A DNA stretch of 9,810 bases, taken from JAJKIV01 sp036509075. Its GTDB lineage: Bacteria > Gemmatimonadota > Gemmatimonadetes > Gemmatimonadales > Gemmatimonadaceae. The notes beneath the pieces were generated by a model. It saw nothing but the letters and a program-made list of their open reading frames with translations. It ran no database searches and was not told where the DNA came from. Shown piece by piece: positions 1 through 5,705 of the stretch (positions are counted from its first letter, which is position 1; each line of letters opens with the position of its first letter). Position numbers and translations under genes: made by a program. Location of the stretch: assembly GCA_036509075.1 (NCBI GenBank), contig DATCGG010000015.1:1-9810 (forward strand). The letters are read 5' to 3'.

Positions 1-1
1 G

Positions 2-397
2 CCCCGCCACGAGATCGACGAGGCGGTGGCCGCGCCAATGAGTCCCGTTAGGCGCTTCACGCTCATCGGCGGCTTCTGTGGCGCGTGCTTCGGCTACTGG
101 ATCGCGATCTGGACGTCGGACTATTGGCCGCTCGTGGTCGGTGGAAAGGCCGTCGCGTCGTGGATTCCGTACACGATCATCGGGTTCGAGGTCATGGTGC
201 TCATCGGTGCATTGTCGACCGTCGCGGGCATGTTCATTAACTCGCGCGTCCCGAAGATCACATTGACCGTGGGCTTCGATCCGCGGTTCACGCACGGCCA
301 CTACGGGATCTGGGTGCCAGGCGCGCCCGATCGAGCGCGCGTCGTCGAGGAAACGTTGCGGAAGCACGGCGCCGAGGAGGTCCGTCATGAGGACTAG
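2..397 (+). CDS. actD: ActD, Alternative Complex III membrane subunit (DUF3341), 5' truncated
   Basis: This is the C-terminal 131 residues of ActD, a membrane subunit of the quinol-oxidising Alternative Complex III. The frame is open to the window edge, and the codons before the internal GTG (26) and ATG (38) already read as family-like sequence (a PRHEIDEAV stretch before SPVRRFTLIGG), so the real start lies upstream. Two membrane segments are visible, about 55-120 (FTLIGGFCGACFGYW region) and 160-240 (WIPYTIIGFEVMVLIGAL region). They are followed by a soluble tail with the typical ActD ending of an RFTHGHYGIWV-like strand and a helix ending GAEEV. It overlaps actE by 11 bp, so the two are probably translationally coupled. 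One Arg codon here (50-52, AGG) lies in a copy of the octamer CGTTAGGC. Family assignment is from recognised sequence and operon order and is fairly secure. Confidence 0.88.
   Translation, partial: PRHEIDEAVAAPMSPVRRFTLIGGFCGACFGYWIAIWTSDYWPLVVGGKAVASWIPYTIIGFEVMVLIGALSTVAGMFINSRVPKITLTVGFDPRFTHGHYGIWVPGAPDRARVVEETLRKHGAEEVRHED
374..380 (+). promoter_or_regulatory. Shine-Dalgarno site of actE
   Basis: GAGGAGG lies six bases before the ATG at 387, inside the end of actD. It supports the 387 start and the 11-bp overlap with actD. Confidence 0.8.
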
Positions 398-1154
398 CCC
401 GATGCCTGCCGCCCGCCTCGCGATGATCGTCGGATCGCTAGTGTCGCTGTCCGCGTGCGAGTGGTTCACGGACTTCAAGCGCCAGCCGTCTGTGGTGACT
501 TGGGAGCAGCTCGATTCCGCCGGCGTCCGAGGCAGCCCGCAGTACTCCGTGCCAATCAACGGGACGGCGATGCCTGCGTTCGAGGTGTCGTACTCGAATT
601 CGATGCAGACGATCGATTCGATGTCCGCCCTCGTGAACCCCACGCCGCCCGATTCGGCATCGCTCGCGAATGGCCGGAAGTATTTCGTGATCAACTGCGC
701 CGTCTGTCACGGCATGGCCGGGAAGGGCGACGGTACTGCAGTGAAGTACGGCGTCTTTCCGTTTCCGCTCGTGAGTGGGCCGGCGTTGAGCCGCACCGAT
801 GGGTACATCTTCGGCATGATTCGCAACGGGCGTGGAAACATGCCGTCGTACAACCGCATCGAAGAGAAAGATCGCTGGGACGTCGTGAACTACGTGCGTG
901 GGTTACAGGGCAAGCTGCCCGCGGCGGTTCCCACCGGTCCGCTCGCGGTACCGGGCTTCAATGGTCCCGCGGTGCCCGGCCCCACGACGCTCGGTCCAAC
1001 GCGTCCCGTTCCACACACCGCCGCGGAGCTACAATCGATGAACGGTGCGAGCCAGCCGCCCGCGGCCGTCCCGGGTGACACGACGCGTCGCACGGGCGCA
1101 GACACGACGCGCGCTGGCGCTCGGCGCACTCCGGGCCAGGGAGAAGGGAAATGA
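387..1154 (+). CDS. actE: ActE, monohaem cytochrome c lipoprotein subunit of Alternative Complex III
   Basis: A 255-residue exported cytochrome c that carries electrons within ACIII towards the terminal acceptor on the outer face of the membrane. The N-terminus has a hydrophobic signal ending in the lipobox LSAC, so Cys24 should be lipidated. The single haem site is NCAVCH (Cys104, Cys107, His108), followed by GxGKGDG. The probable distal axial ligand is Met152 in GRGNMPSY, and the cytochrome c fold closes with a DRWDVVNYVRGLQ helix at about 162-174. Residues 175-255 are an unusual tail rich in Pro, Ala, Gly and Thr, with two DTTR copies near the end, presumably disordered. The start is fixed by GAGGAGG upstream. 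Its stop overlaps the actF start (ATGA, 1151-1154). Function follows from the haem motif plus position between actD and actF. Confidence 0.9.
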   Translation: MRTSPMPAARLAMIVGSLVSLSACEWFTDFKRQPSVVTWEQLDSAGVRGSPQYSVPINGTAMPAFEVSYSNSMQTIDSMSALVNPTPPDSASLANGRKYFVINCAVCHGMAGKGDGTAVKYGVFPFPLVSGPALSRTDGYIFGMIRNGRGNMPSYNRIEEKDRWDVVNYVRGLQGKLPAAVPTGPLAVPGFNGPAVPGPTTLGPTRPVPHTAAELQSMNGASQPPAAVPGDTTRRTGADTTRAGARRTPGQGEGK

Positions 1155-2515
1155 GCGCTCACGACGCCCACATCCCGTCGCGCGACGAAGTCGTTCAGAT
1201 CATCTCGCGGCCGATCCCGAAGCGACTGGCCACAATCAGCCTGGTGTTGGCGATCGTCGGCTTCGCAATCTTCCTGATCGGCGCGTTCACCGGAAACGCG
1301 CGCGCGTGGCTGGCGTTCCATGTGAACTGGCTGTTCTTCACGACGTTCTCGTCCGCCGGCGTGGCGATTTCCGCGTCCCAGCGCATAACGACGGCGCGGT
1401 GGTCGAGACCCACGATTCGATTCATCGAAGGGTACGTCGCGTGGCTGCCGGTGGCGTTCGTGCTGCTGCTGCTCACCGTTTTCGTCGGGAAGCGATCGAT
1501 CTTCCCGTGGGCGGTGACGCCGCCGACGATCCACGAGAAAGCGGTGTGGCTCAACCCGACGTTCTTCACGGTTCGCGTGATCATCGTCTTCGCGCTGATC
1601 ACGTTGCTCAGTCTGTGGTTCGTGTACCGCACCGTCAGGCTCGACGTCGGCGTCATCCCCGAATGGGGCGCGAGCTGGGCGAAGGGAATCCGCGATCGGA
1701 TGCGAACCGGCTTCGGCGAGGAGCGTCGCGAGCTGCACTCGACGCACTCCACCCTCGGGAAGCTCGCAGTCTTCCTCATCCTGGCGTTCGCGTTCGGGTG
1801 GGTCGTGCTCTCGTGGGATCTGTCGATGTCGATGGACATTCATTTCCAGAGCACGATGTACGGATGGCAGATCTTCATGGGCGGCTGGGTCGTGGCGCTC
1901 ATGATCCACGCCATTGTCGTGCGGCTCTGGCGGAACTCGCTCGGTGCGGAGGAGCTGATCCAGGAGCGACACCTGCACGACATCGGGAAGCTGTGCTTCG
2001 CGTTCACCTGCTTCTGGGGATACATCACGTTCGGCCAGTACCTGGTGATCTGGTATGGCAACATGCCGGAAGAGACGCACTACTTCTTCCTGCGCATGAG
2101 CCATCCGTGGGCCTGGGTCACCGTCGCGGTCGGCGTGTTGATGTTCGTGTTCCCGTTCTTCGGACTCATGGGGAAGTACCCGAAGATCTACACGCCCACG
2201 ATGACGTTCTTCGCCTTGTCGTCGACCATTGGGCTGTGGCTCCAGCGCTATGTCGAGATCTATCCGTCGGCCTTTGCGGGGTCGGCGGAAGCGTCCGCCA
2301 GCGCTGAGGCCGCGGCGGCGGCGATTCCGCTGCCGTTCGGCCTGTATGAGGTCGGGGTGACGTTAGGCTTCCTGGGATTGTGGGGGTTGACCTACCTGGC
2401 GTTCATGAACGCGTTCCCGCGGATGCGGGTGTTCATGCTGACGTCGAAGTATCGGGACGAGATTCAGGTGCCTGTCGATCCGAAGACCATGGAACCGCTT
2501 CCCGCACACGAATAG
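1151..2515 (+). CDS. actF: ActF, quinone-binding (NrfD-like) integral membrane subunit of Alternative Complex III
   Basis: A 454-residue polytopic protein with about ten membrane segments (roughly residues 27-46, 54-76, 95-113, 137-158, 205-223, 237-260, 279-302, 319-342, 349-367 and 397-418). In ACIII, ActC and ActF are the two NrfD-like helical-bundle subunits. The stretch HDIGKL (from His276) through FWGYITFGQYLVIWYGNMPEE (to about 308) is the signature conserved in ActF. The start ATG overlaps the actE stop by 4 bp and is preceded by purine-rich GAGAAGGGAA. Residues about 374-392 form an Ala/Ser/Glu-rich low-complexity insert (2273-2325) in the loop between the last two membrane segments. 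Leu codon 2362-2364 is TTA, rare here, and lies in a CGTTAGGC octamer. No actG or cytochrome oxidase gene follows; the operon ends at a palindrome facing a converging gene. Confidence 0.9.
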   Translation: MSAHDAHIPSRDEVVQIISRPIPKRLATISLVLAIVGFAIFLIGAFTGNARAWLAFHVNWLFFTTFSSAGVAISASQRITTARWSRPTIRFIEGYVAWLPVAFVLLLLTVFVGKRSIFPWAVTPPTIHEKAVWLNPTFFTVRVIIVFALITLLSLWFVYRTVRLDVGVIPEWGASWAKGIRDRMRTGFGEERRELHSTHSTLGKLAVFLILAFAFGWVVLSWDLSMSMDIHFQSTMYGWQIFMGGWVVALMIHAIVVRLWRNSLGAEELIQERHLHDIGKLCFAFTCFWGYITFGQYLVIWYGNMPEETHYFFLRMSHPWAWVTVAVGVLMFVFPFFGLMGKYPKIYTPTMTFFALSSTIGLWLQRYVEIYPSAFAGSAEASASAEAAAAAIPLPFGLYEVGVTLGFLGLWGLTYLAFMNAFPRMRVFMLTSKYRDEIQVPVDPKTMEPLPAHE

Positions 2516-2516
2516 G

Positions 2517-2642
2517 TCACTGGTAACAGGTTACTGGAACTGGTTACAGGTAATCAGAACCCCCGGCATGCTTCTCTCGCGAGATGCGCATCCCGGGGGT
2601 TCGAATAACCAATAACCATCTCCAGTAACGTGTTACCAGTGA
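2517..2642. repeat. 126-bp imperfect palindrome filling the actF-trxC intergenic gap
   Basis: The two 63-base halves align without gaps around a centre between 2579 and 2580. By hand count 51 of 63 positions are complementary. The best-paired blocks are the outer TCACTGGTAACA, the middle GAACCCCCGG (2557-2566 with 2593-2602) and the central TCTCGCGAGA (2575-2584). Each arm is itself built of alternating GTAAC/GTTAC words, so smaller hairpins can also form. The element starts one base after the actF stop codon and ends ten bases before the end of the converging thioredoxin gene. It has no T-tract in either direction and no obvious target-site duplication. It may end transcription from both sides, act as a REP-like intergenic repeat, or be a MITE remnant. 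Confidence 0.85.
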
Positions 2643-2652
2643 GTTGCGCCGC

Positions 2653-3120
2653 CTACACGCCTGCGAGCTGCTGTAGAGCCTTCAACGGAGCGGCACCCGT
2701 CAGGCGATTCTCCTCCTTGCCCGCCCGGAACAGGATCGTGGTTGGGATCCCGCGGATGTTGAACGATTGCGCCGTTCGCGGCGCGCGATCCGTATCGAGC
2801 TTCGCCACCAGCAGTTTGCCCTGATTCTCCGCCGCCAGTTGGTCCACCGACGGCGCCATGATCTTGCACGGCCCACACCAGTCGGCGTAGAAGTCGACCA
2901 GGACCGGGATCTCACTCTCGGTGATCGTACGCGTGAACGTGTCGTCGTTGAGCGGGATGGGGCGGTCGATCAGCATCGGTTTCCCGCATTTGCCGCACTT
3001 CGGACGATCGCTCGCGCGCTCGGCGACGACGCGGTTCCACGTCTCACAGAATTGGCACCGCACAGTAATGTGGTGTGCGGTCTCCGAAGTCGCTGCGTCG
3101 GGTCGTGCTGTGCTGGTCAT
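2653..3120 (-). CDS. trxC: Thioredoxin 2 (TrxC-type, N-terminal zinc ribbon)
   Basis: A 155-residue cytosolic protein-disulfide reductase. Residues 22-45 hold two CXXC pairs (C22-x2-C25 and C42-GK-C45), the zinc-binding N-terminal module that separates thioredoxin 2 from thioredoxin 1. The thioredoxin fold follows, with the redox site WCGPC (Trp81, Cys82, Cys85) after VLVDFYAD and the conserved cis-proline in RGIPTT (Pro126). E. coli TrxC is somewhat shorter (139 residues); the extra length here is an N-terminal Thr/Ala-rich lead of about 15 residues. The ATG at 3118-3120 is preceded on the minus strand by GAGGGAGG, slightly close to the start but convincing. It converges on actF across the palindrome and diverges from the tRNA-Ala gene. 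TrxC proteins often belong to oxidative-stress responses; nothing in this promoter region shows which regulator is used. Confidence 0.93.
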   Translation of the reverse strand: MTSTARPDAATSETAHHITVRCQFCETWNRVVAERASDRPKCGKCGKPMLIDRPIPLNDDTFTRTITESEIPVLVDFYADWCGPCKIMAPSVDQLAAENQGKLLVAKLDTDRAPRTAQSFNIRGIPTTILFRAGKEENRLTGAAPLKALQQLAGV

Positions 3121-3147
3121 CGCCTCCCTCGCCGGTTGGTGCCTGCG

Positions 3148-3155
3148 TATATTTA
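3148..3155. promoter_or_regulatory. A/T-rich island between trxC and tRNA-Ala, possible -10 region
   Basis: TATATTTA is the only A/T-rich run in the 59-base gap between the divergent trxC and tRNA-Ala genes. It lies about 25 bases before the tRNA 5' end and about 28 before the trxC start codon, so either gene could use it. No good -35 box is visible on either strand, so this is a position-based guess. Confidence 0.22.
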
Positions 3156-3179
3156 GCGCTGCTCGTTGGCGGCGGTAGC

Positions 3180-3252
3180 GGGGCGTTAGCTCAGCTGGGA
3201 GAGCGCCGCATTTGCAATGCGGAGGTCACCGGTTCGATCCCGGTACGCTCCA
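3180..3252 (+). tRNA. tRNA-Ala, anticodon UGC
   Basis: A full 73-base cloverleaf can be drawn. The acceptor stem is GGGGCGT (3180-3186) with ACGCTCC (3245-3251), the D stem GCTC/GAGC (3189-3192 and 3201-3204), the anticodon stem CCGCA/TGCGG around loop TTTGCAA (anticodon TGC at 3213-3215), and the T arm ACCGG-TTCGATC-CCGGT (3228-3244). The discriminator is A3252. The third acceptor pair is G:U (G3:U70), the classic identity element for alanyl-tRNA synthetase, which confirms the anticodon-based call. CCA is not encoded, so it must be added after transcription. The gene stands alone, not in an rRNA operon. Confidence 0.97.
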
Positions 3253-3283
3253 TCCGCACCGCGCCAACGTTAGGCGGCCCGCC

Positions 3284-3315
3284 ACGCGCTCGCGACACTC
3301 CGGTCGCGGGCGCGT
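3284..3315 (+). terminator. 13-bp hairpin downstream of tRNA-Ala, candidate terminator
   Basis: ACGCGCTCGCGAC (3284-3296) pairs with GTCGCGGGCGCGT (3303-3315) over 13 pairs, one of them T:G, around a six-base loop. It lies 31 bases past the tRNA and 39 bases before the end of the converging hsp20 gene, where a terminator for either is expected. There is no T-tract on either side, so termination would be of the non-canonical type or Rho-assisted. It could also simply be a processing boundary for the tRNA precursor. Confidence 0.45.
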
Positions 3316-3354
3316 TCGTGCGATGGTGCCGCGATCAGTCGCCGGCGCGATCGT

Positions 3355-3900
3355 TCATTTCTGGCCTCTCGTCGCGCTGCCGGATCCGGCCGTCTCCCCC
3401 TGGGTCGAGTCCTGGCGTCCGCGGGTCGAGCTCGATTTTGACGGCGTTCCTTGGATCGCCGGCTGGCTTCCCGAGTTCTTGATCTCGATCCGGCGTGGCT
3501 GTGCCAGAGCGGCTTTCGGAATGCGGATCGTCAGGAGACCGTCGCTGAAGTCCGCTTCGATCCGCTGCTCATCGACGCCCGTCGGTAACTGGAACGATCG
3601 TGTAAAGCTTCCGTAGCTCCGCTCCACGACGTGGTATCGCCCCTCCGATCCTTCGGTCGACCCGCTCTGCTTCTCGCCGCGGATCGTCAACACGCCGTTC
3701 TCCGCCATCACCTCGACGTCGCTCGGCTTGATTCCTGGAAGCTCCACCTCGAGCGCGATCTCGGTGTTGTCCTCGCGAATGTCGACGGCGGGCGCCCAGC
3801 CGCTTCGCCTCGAGTCACCACCAAACGTGTCCTCGAACAGCCGGTCGATCTCTCGGCGCAGTCCAAAGACGGGGCCAGTGAGCGATCCGCGATTCACCAT
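3355..3900 (-). CDS. hsp20: Small heat-shock protein, Hsp20/alpha-crystallin family
   Basis: A 181-residue ATP-independent chaperone that should bind unfolding proteins as an oligomer in the cytoplasm. The N-terminal arm (1-34) has the usual FGLRREIDRLFEDTF helix. The alpha-crystallin domain spans about 35-141, opening with WAPAVDIRED, continuing through LELPG-type residues (VELPGIKPSDVEV) and including the family hallmark GLLTIRIPK (121-129). The C-terminal I-x-I motif that links dimers is present as RRIEIK (Ile138, Ile140). After it comes a polar Ser/Gly/Thr/Gln-rich tail of about 40 residues, longer than usual. The frame is open upstream to 4143, but the ATG at 3898-3900 is chosen because a perfect AGGAGG sits six bases before it and homology begins there. 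It is transcribed divergently from the kinase-regulator pair on its right. No CIRCE element is visible upstream. Confidence 0.93.
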   Translation of the reverse strand: MVNRGSLTGPVFGLRREIDRLFEDTFGGDSRRSGWAPAVDIREDNTEIALEVELPGIKPSDVEVMAENGVLTIRGEKQSGSTEGSEGRYHVVERSYGSFTRSFQLPTGVDEQRIEADFSDGLLTIRIPKAALAQPRRIEIKNSGSQPAIQGTPSKSSSTRGRQDSTQGETAGSGSATRGQK

Positions 3901-3915
3901 GGCAAACCTCCTGCA
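3900..3915 (+). promoter_or_regulatory. Possible sigma54-type (-24/-12) promoter for the kinase/NtrC-type regulator operon
   Basis: TGGCAAACCTCCTGCA matches the sigma54 consensus (TGGCAC-G-N4-TTGCA) at nine of twelve defined positions, with the essential GG and GC doublets at the correct spacing. It points towards the kinase gene and would start transcription near 3926. Part of the match is forced by the hsp20 start codon and ribosome site on the other strand, so chance is a serious alternative. Confidence 0.25.
3907..3912 (-). promoter_or_regulatory. Shine-Dalgarno site that fixes the hsp20 start
   Basis: AGGAGG on the minus strand, six bases before the ATG at 3900. It decides against the 81-residue upstream extension of the open frame. 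The same bases, read on the plus strand, form part of a sigma54-promoter-like element. Confidence 0.85.
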
Positions 3916-3936
3916 TTCAACCGTGAAGCATTTCTC

Positions 3937-3953
3937 GATCAACGTGAGATCAA
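3937..3953. repeat. GATCAA direct repeat, 11-bp period, in the hsp20/kinase divergent region
   Basis: GATCAA occurs at 3937-3942 and 3948-3953, exactly one helical turn apart, inside the 233-base gap between divergent hsp20 and the kinase gene. The layout resembles a binding site for a dimeric regulator, but with two six-base units it may be chance. Apart from this and the neighbouring sigma54-like site, I see nothing clear in 3901-4133. Confidence 0.25.
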
Positions 3954-4133
3954 TGCCCGCAACGTCCGTTCCCACTGCGGCTTGCCGAGCCGAACAGTCG
4001 ACGATTCGAGGTTCGTTGTGAGCGGCGTCACGAGTGTCGAGACGTGACGTCCGGTCTTCGTCGCCGGTCATCTTGTCCGAGGGGACGCCACGGTCGAGAC
4101 CGGCGGCGCGATCCGTCCAACTTTCGAGGACCT

Positions 4134-5705
4134 TTGGGCCCACCTGCGATCTCCGCCGTCAACGCGGACGTGGTTGCTGCACCGCGCGCTCTCGCGGGAA
4201 TCGCCGCTGTCGCGGCACGTCTCGCCGCGCGCGATCCCGAGCACGACCAGCTCGTCGCAGTGGTGGAGGCCGCACGAACCGCGATCAACGCCGAAGAGTG
4301 CGTGCTGTGGTCGTTCAGCCCTGGTGGCCTCGAGAAGCTCGCCTCGTCCGGACATCAGGGAACCAAGCCCGACGAGGTGAGCGCGCTGCTCGCCGCCGAC
4401 CTCGCCGAGGCGAACGGCATCATCGTTAGGCCCCTCCTCGCCGAGGAGCCTCAGCCCCTCGGCGCCATTTCATTCCGCCGGTCGAGCGCGCTCGGGGTCG
4501 AAGACCATCTCGTCCTGCGCGTGATCGCGGACATGCTCGTGCCCTGGCTCGCCCACGCCGAGCGGGCGCGCCAGCTGGAGGTCGAGGTCGCGCTGCGCAC
4601 GCGCCAGAATGACGAGCAGCGCCGCTTCATCGAGCGAATCATCGATTCGCTCCCCGTCGGCCTATACGTCGTCGACCGCGAATACCGCGTGCAGGCCTGG
4701 AACCGAAAGCGCGAGACCGGCATGCAGGGCGTCTCCCGCGAGGAAGCGATCGGGAAGAGCATCTTCGAGATCCTCCACCGCCAGCCCGCCGAAAGCCTTC
4801 GGAAGGAGTTCGACGAAGTCTTCCGAACCGGCCGAATCCAGACCGTTCACATGGAGTCGACGGCGAGCGGGGACGCGAGGACGTTCCGCATCTCGAAGAT
4901 CCCGATGCGACTCACCGACGCGGGCATCACGCACGTGATCGCGATCGGGGAAGACGTGACTGAGTGGCGAGAGGCGCAGGAACGATTCGCCCAGGCCGAA
5001 AAGCTCGCCGCGATCGGCCAGCTGGCCGCTGGCGTCATGCACGAGATCAACAACCCGCTCGCCACCATTGCGGCCTGCGCCGAGAGCCTGACGATACGCC
5101 TCGACGACATGCGCGTGGACGGTGTTCGAACGCCGCGCGACGCCAACGAATACCTCGGGATCATCGACGGCGAGGTGCATCGCTGCAAGCGCATCATCGA
5201 TGGCCTCCTCGACTTCAGCCGGCCGAAGCCCGTCACCAAATCGAGCACGGAAATCAACGAGGTCGTCGAGCACACGCTGTTCCTCGTCAAGCATCACGCG
5301 CGGTTCAAGCAGATGCGGGTCGAAACCGTGCTGGCCGACCAGCTGGAGCACGTGACGGCGAACCGCGAGCAGCTCGTCCAGGTTTTCATGGCGCTGCTGA
5401 TCAACGCCGTGGACGCGATGGACGAACGGGGAACGATCACCATCAAGACCCGCCACGGCCGCGGCGCGCGTGAAGGCGTCGTTGCCGAGGTGATCGATGA
5501 GGGCGTGGGCATTCCGCGCGCGGACACGTCCAAGATTTTCGAGCCGTTCTTTACCACCAAAGCGCCCGGGCGCGGCACCGGCCTCGGGCTTTCCATCTGT
5601 TACGGGATCATCGCCGACCACGGTGGGCGCATTGAAGTCGATAGCACCCCGGGCGCCGGCAGCACGTTCAGAATCCTCTTGCCGGCCGAGGAGGCCTCGT
5701 TATGA
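4134..5705 (+). CDS. Soluble GAF-PAS sensor histidine kinase (NtrB/AtoS-like)
   Basis: A cytoplasmic sensor kinase of about 523 residues without membrane segments. In order (numbered from TTG 4134): a GAF-like domain at about 17-142, a coiled linker, a PAS domain at about 164-281 (RIIDSLPVGLYVVDREYRVQAWN and a C-terminal IGEDVTEWREAQ), the phospho-acceptor helix GVMHEINNPLATI with His303, and the ATPase domain with N-box Asn424 (LLINAVDAM), G1 DEGVGIP (Asp455), F-box IFEPFFTTK and G2 GTGLGLS (from 481). HEINNP and the layout match kinases that partner NtrC-type regulators, and such a regulator follows with a 4-bp ATGA overlap. The start is uncertain. GTG 4044 is also in frame, but codons 4044-4133 lack the strong G/C third-position bias of the gene; TTG 4134 follows GAGGA by only three bases; GTG 4170 has no ribosome site. 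The signal sensed is unknown. Confidence 0.9.
   Translation: MGPPAISAVNADVVAAPRALAGIAAVAARLAARDPEHDQLVAVVEAARTAINAEECVLWSFSPGGLEKLASSGHQGTKPDEVSALLAADLAEANGIIVRPLLAEEPQPLGAISFRRSSALGVEDHLVLRVIADMLVPWLAHAERARQLEVEVALRTRQNDEQRRFIERIIDSLPVGLYVVDREYRVQAWNRKRETGMQGVSREEAIGKSIFEILHRQPAESLRKEFDEVFRTGRIQTVHMESTASGDARTFRISKIPMRLTDAGITHVIAIGEDVTEWREAQERFAQAEKLAAIGQLAAGVMHEINNPLATIAACAESLTIRLDDMRVDGVRTPRDANEYLGIIDGEVHRCKRIIDGLLDFSRPKPVTKSSTEINEVVEHTLFLVKHHARFKQMRVETVLADQLEHVTANREQLVQVFMALLINAVDAMDERGTITIKTRHGRGAREGVVAEVIDEGVGIPRADTSKIFEPFFTTKAPGRGTGLGLSICYGIIADHGGRIEVDSTPGAGSTFRILLPAEEASL
5688..5694 (+). promoter_or_regulatory. Shine-Dalgarno site of the NtrC-type regulator
   Basis: GAGGAGG inside the kinase 3' end, seven bases before ATG 5702. 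It supports the 4-bp overlap and coupled translation of kinase and regulator. Confidence 0.8.

Noticed and set aside
890..2104. A 404-codon open frame on the minus strand, and a 420-codon plus-strand frame at 1045-2307
   Set aside because: Both lie over actE/actF. Their products are Arg/His/Asp-rich without any recognisable domain, as expected from shadow frames in high-GC coding DNA, whereas the actF frame gives a clear membrane protein.
2517..2642. An insertion sequence or MITE with defined ends
   Set aside because: There is no transposase and no direct duplication flanking the palindrome. The neutral call of palindromic repeat is safer.
3907..3929. A ROSE or fourU-like RNA thermometer over the hsp20 ribosome site
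   Set aside because: GCUUC (from 3925-3929 on the minus strand) can pair with GAGGU of the ribosome site, but only over five pairs including two G:U, with no typical four-U or ROSE sequence. This is too weak to claim.
3901..4143. An 81-residue N-terminal extension of Hsp20
   Set aside because: The extension shows no Hsp20 homology and the inner ATG at 3900 has a perfect AGGAGG six bases upstream.
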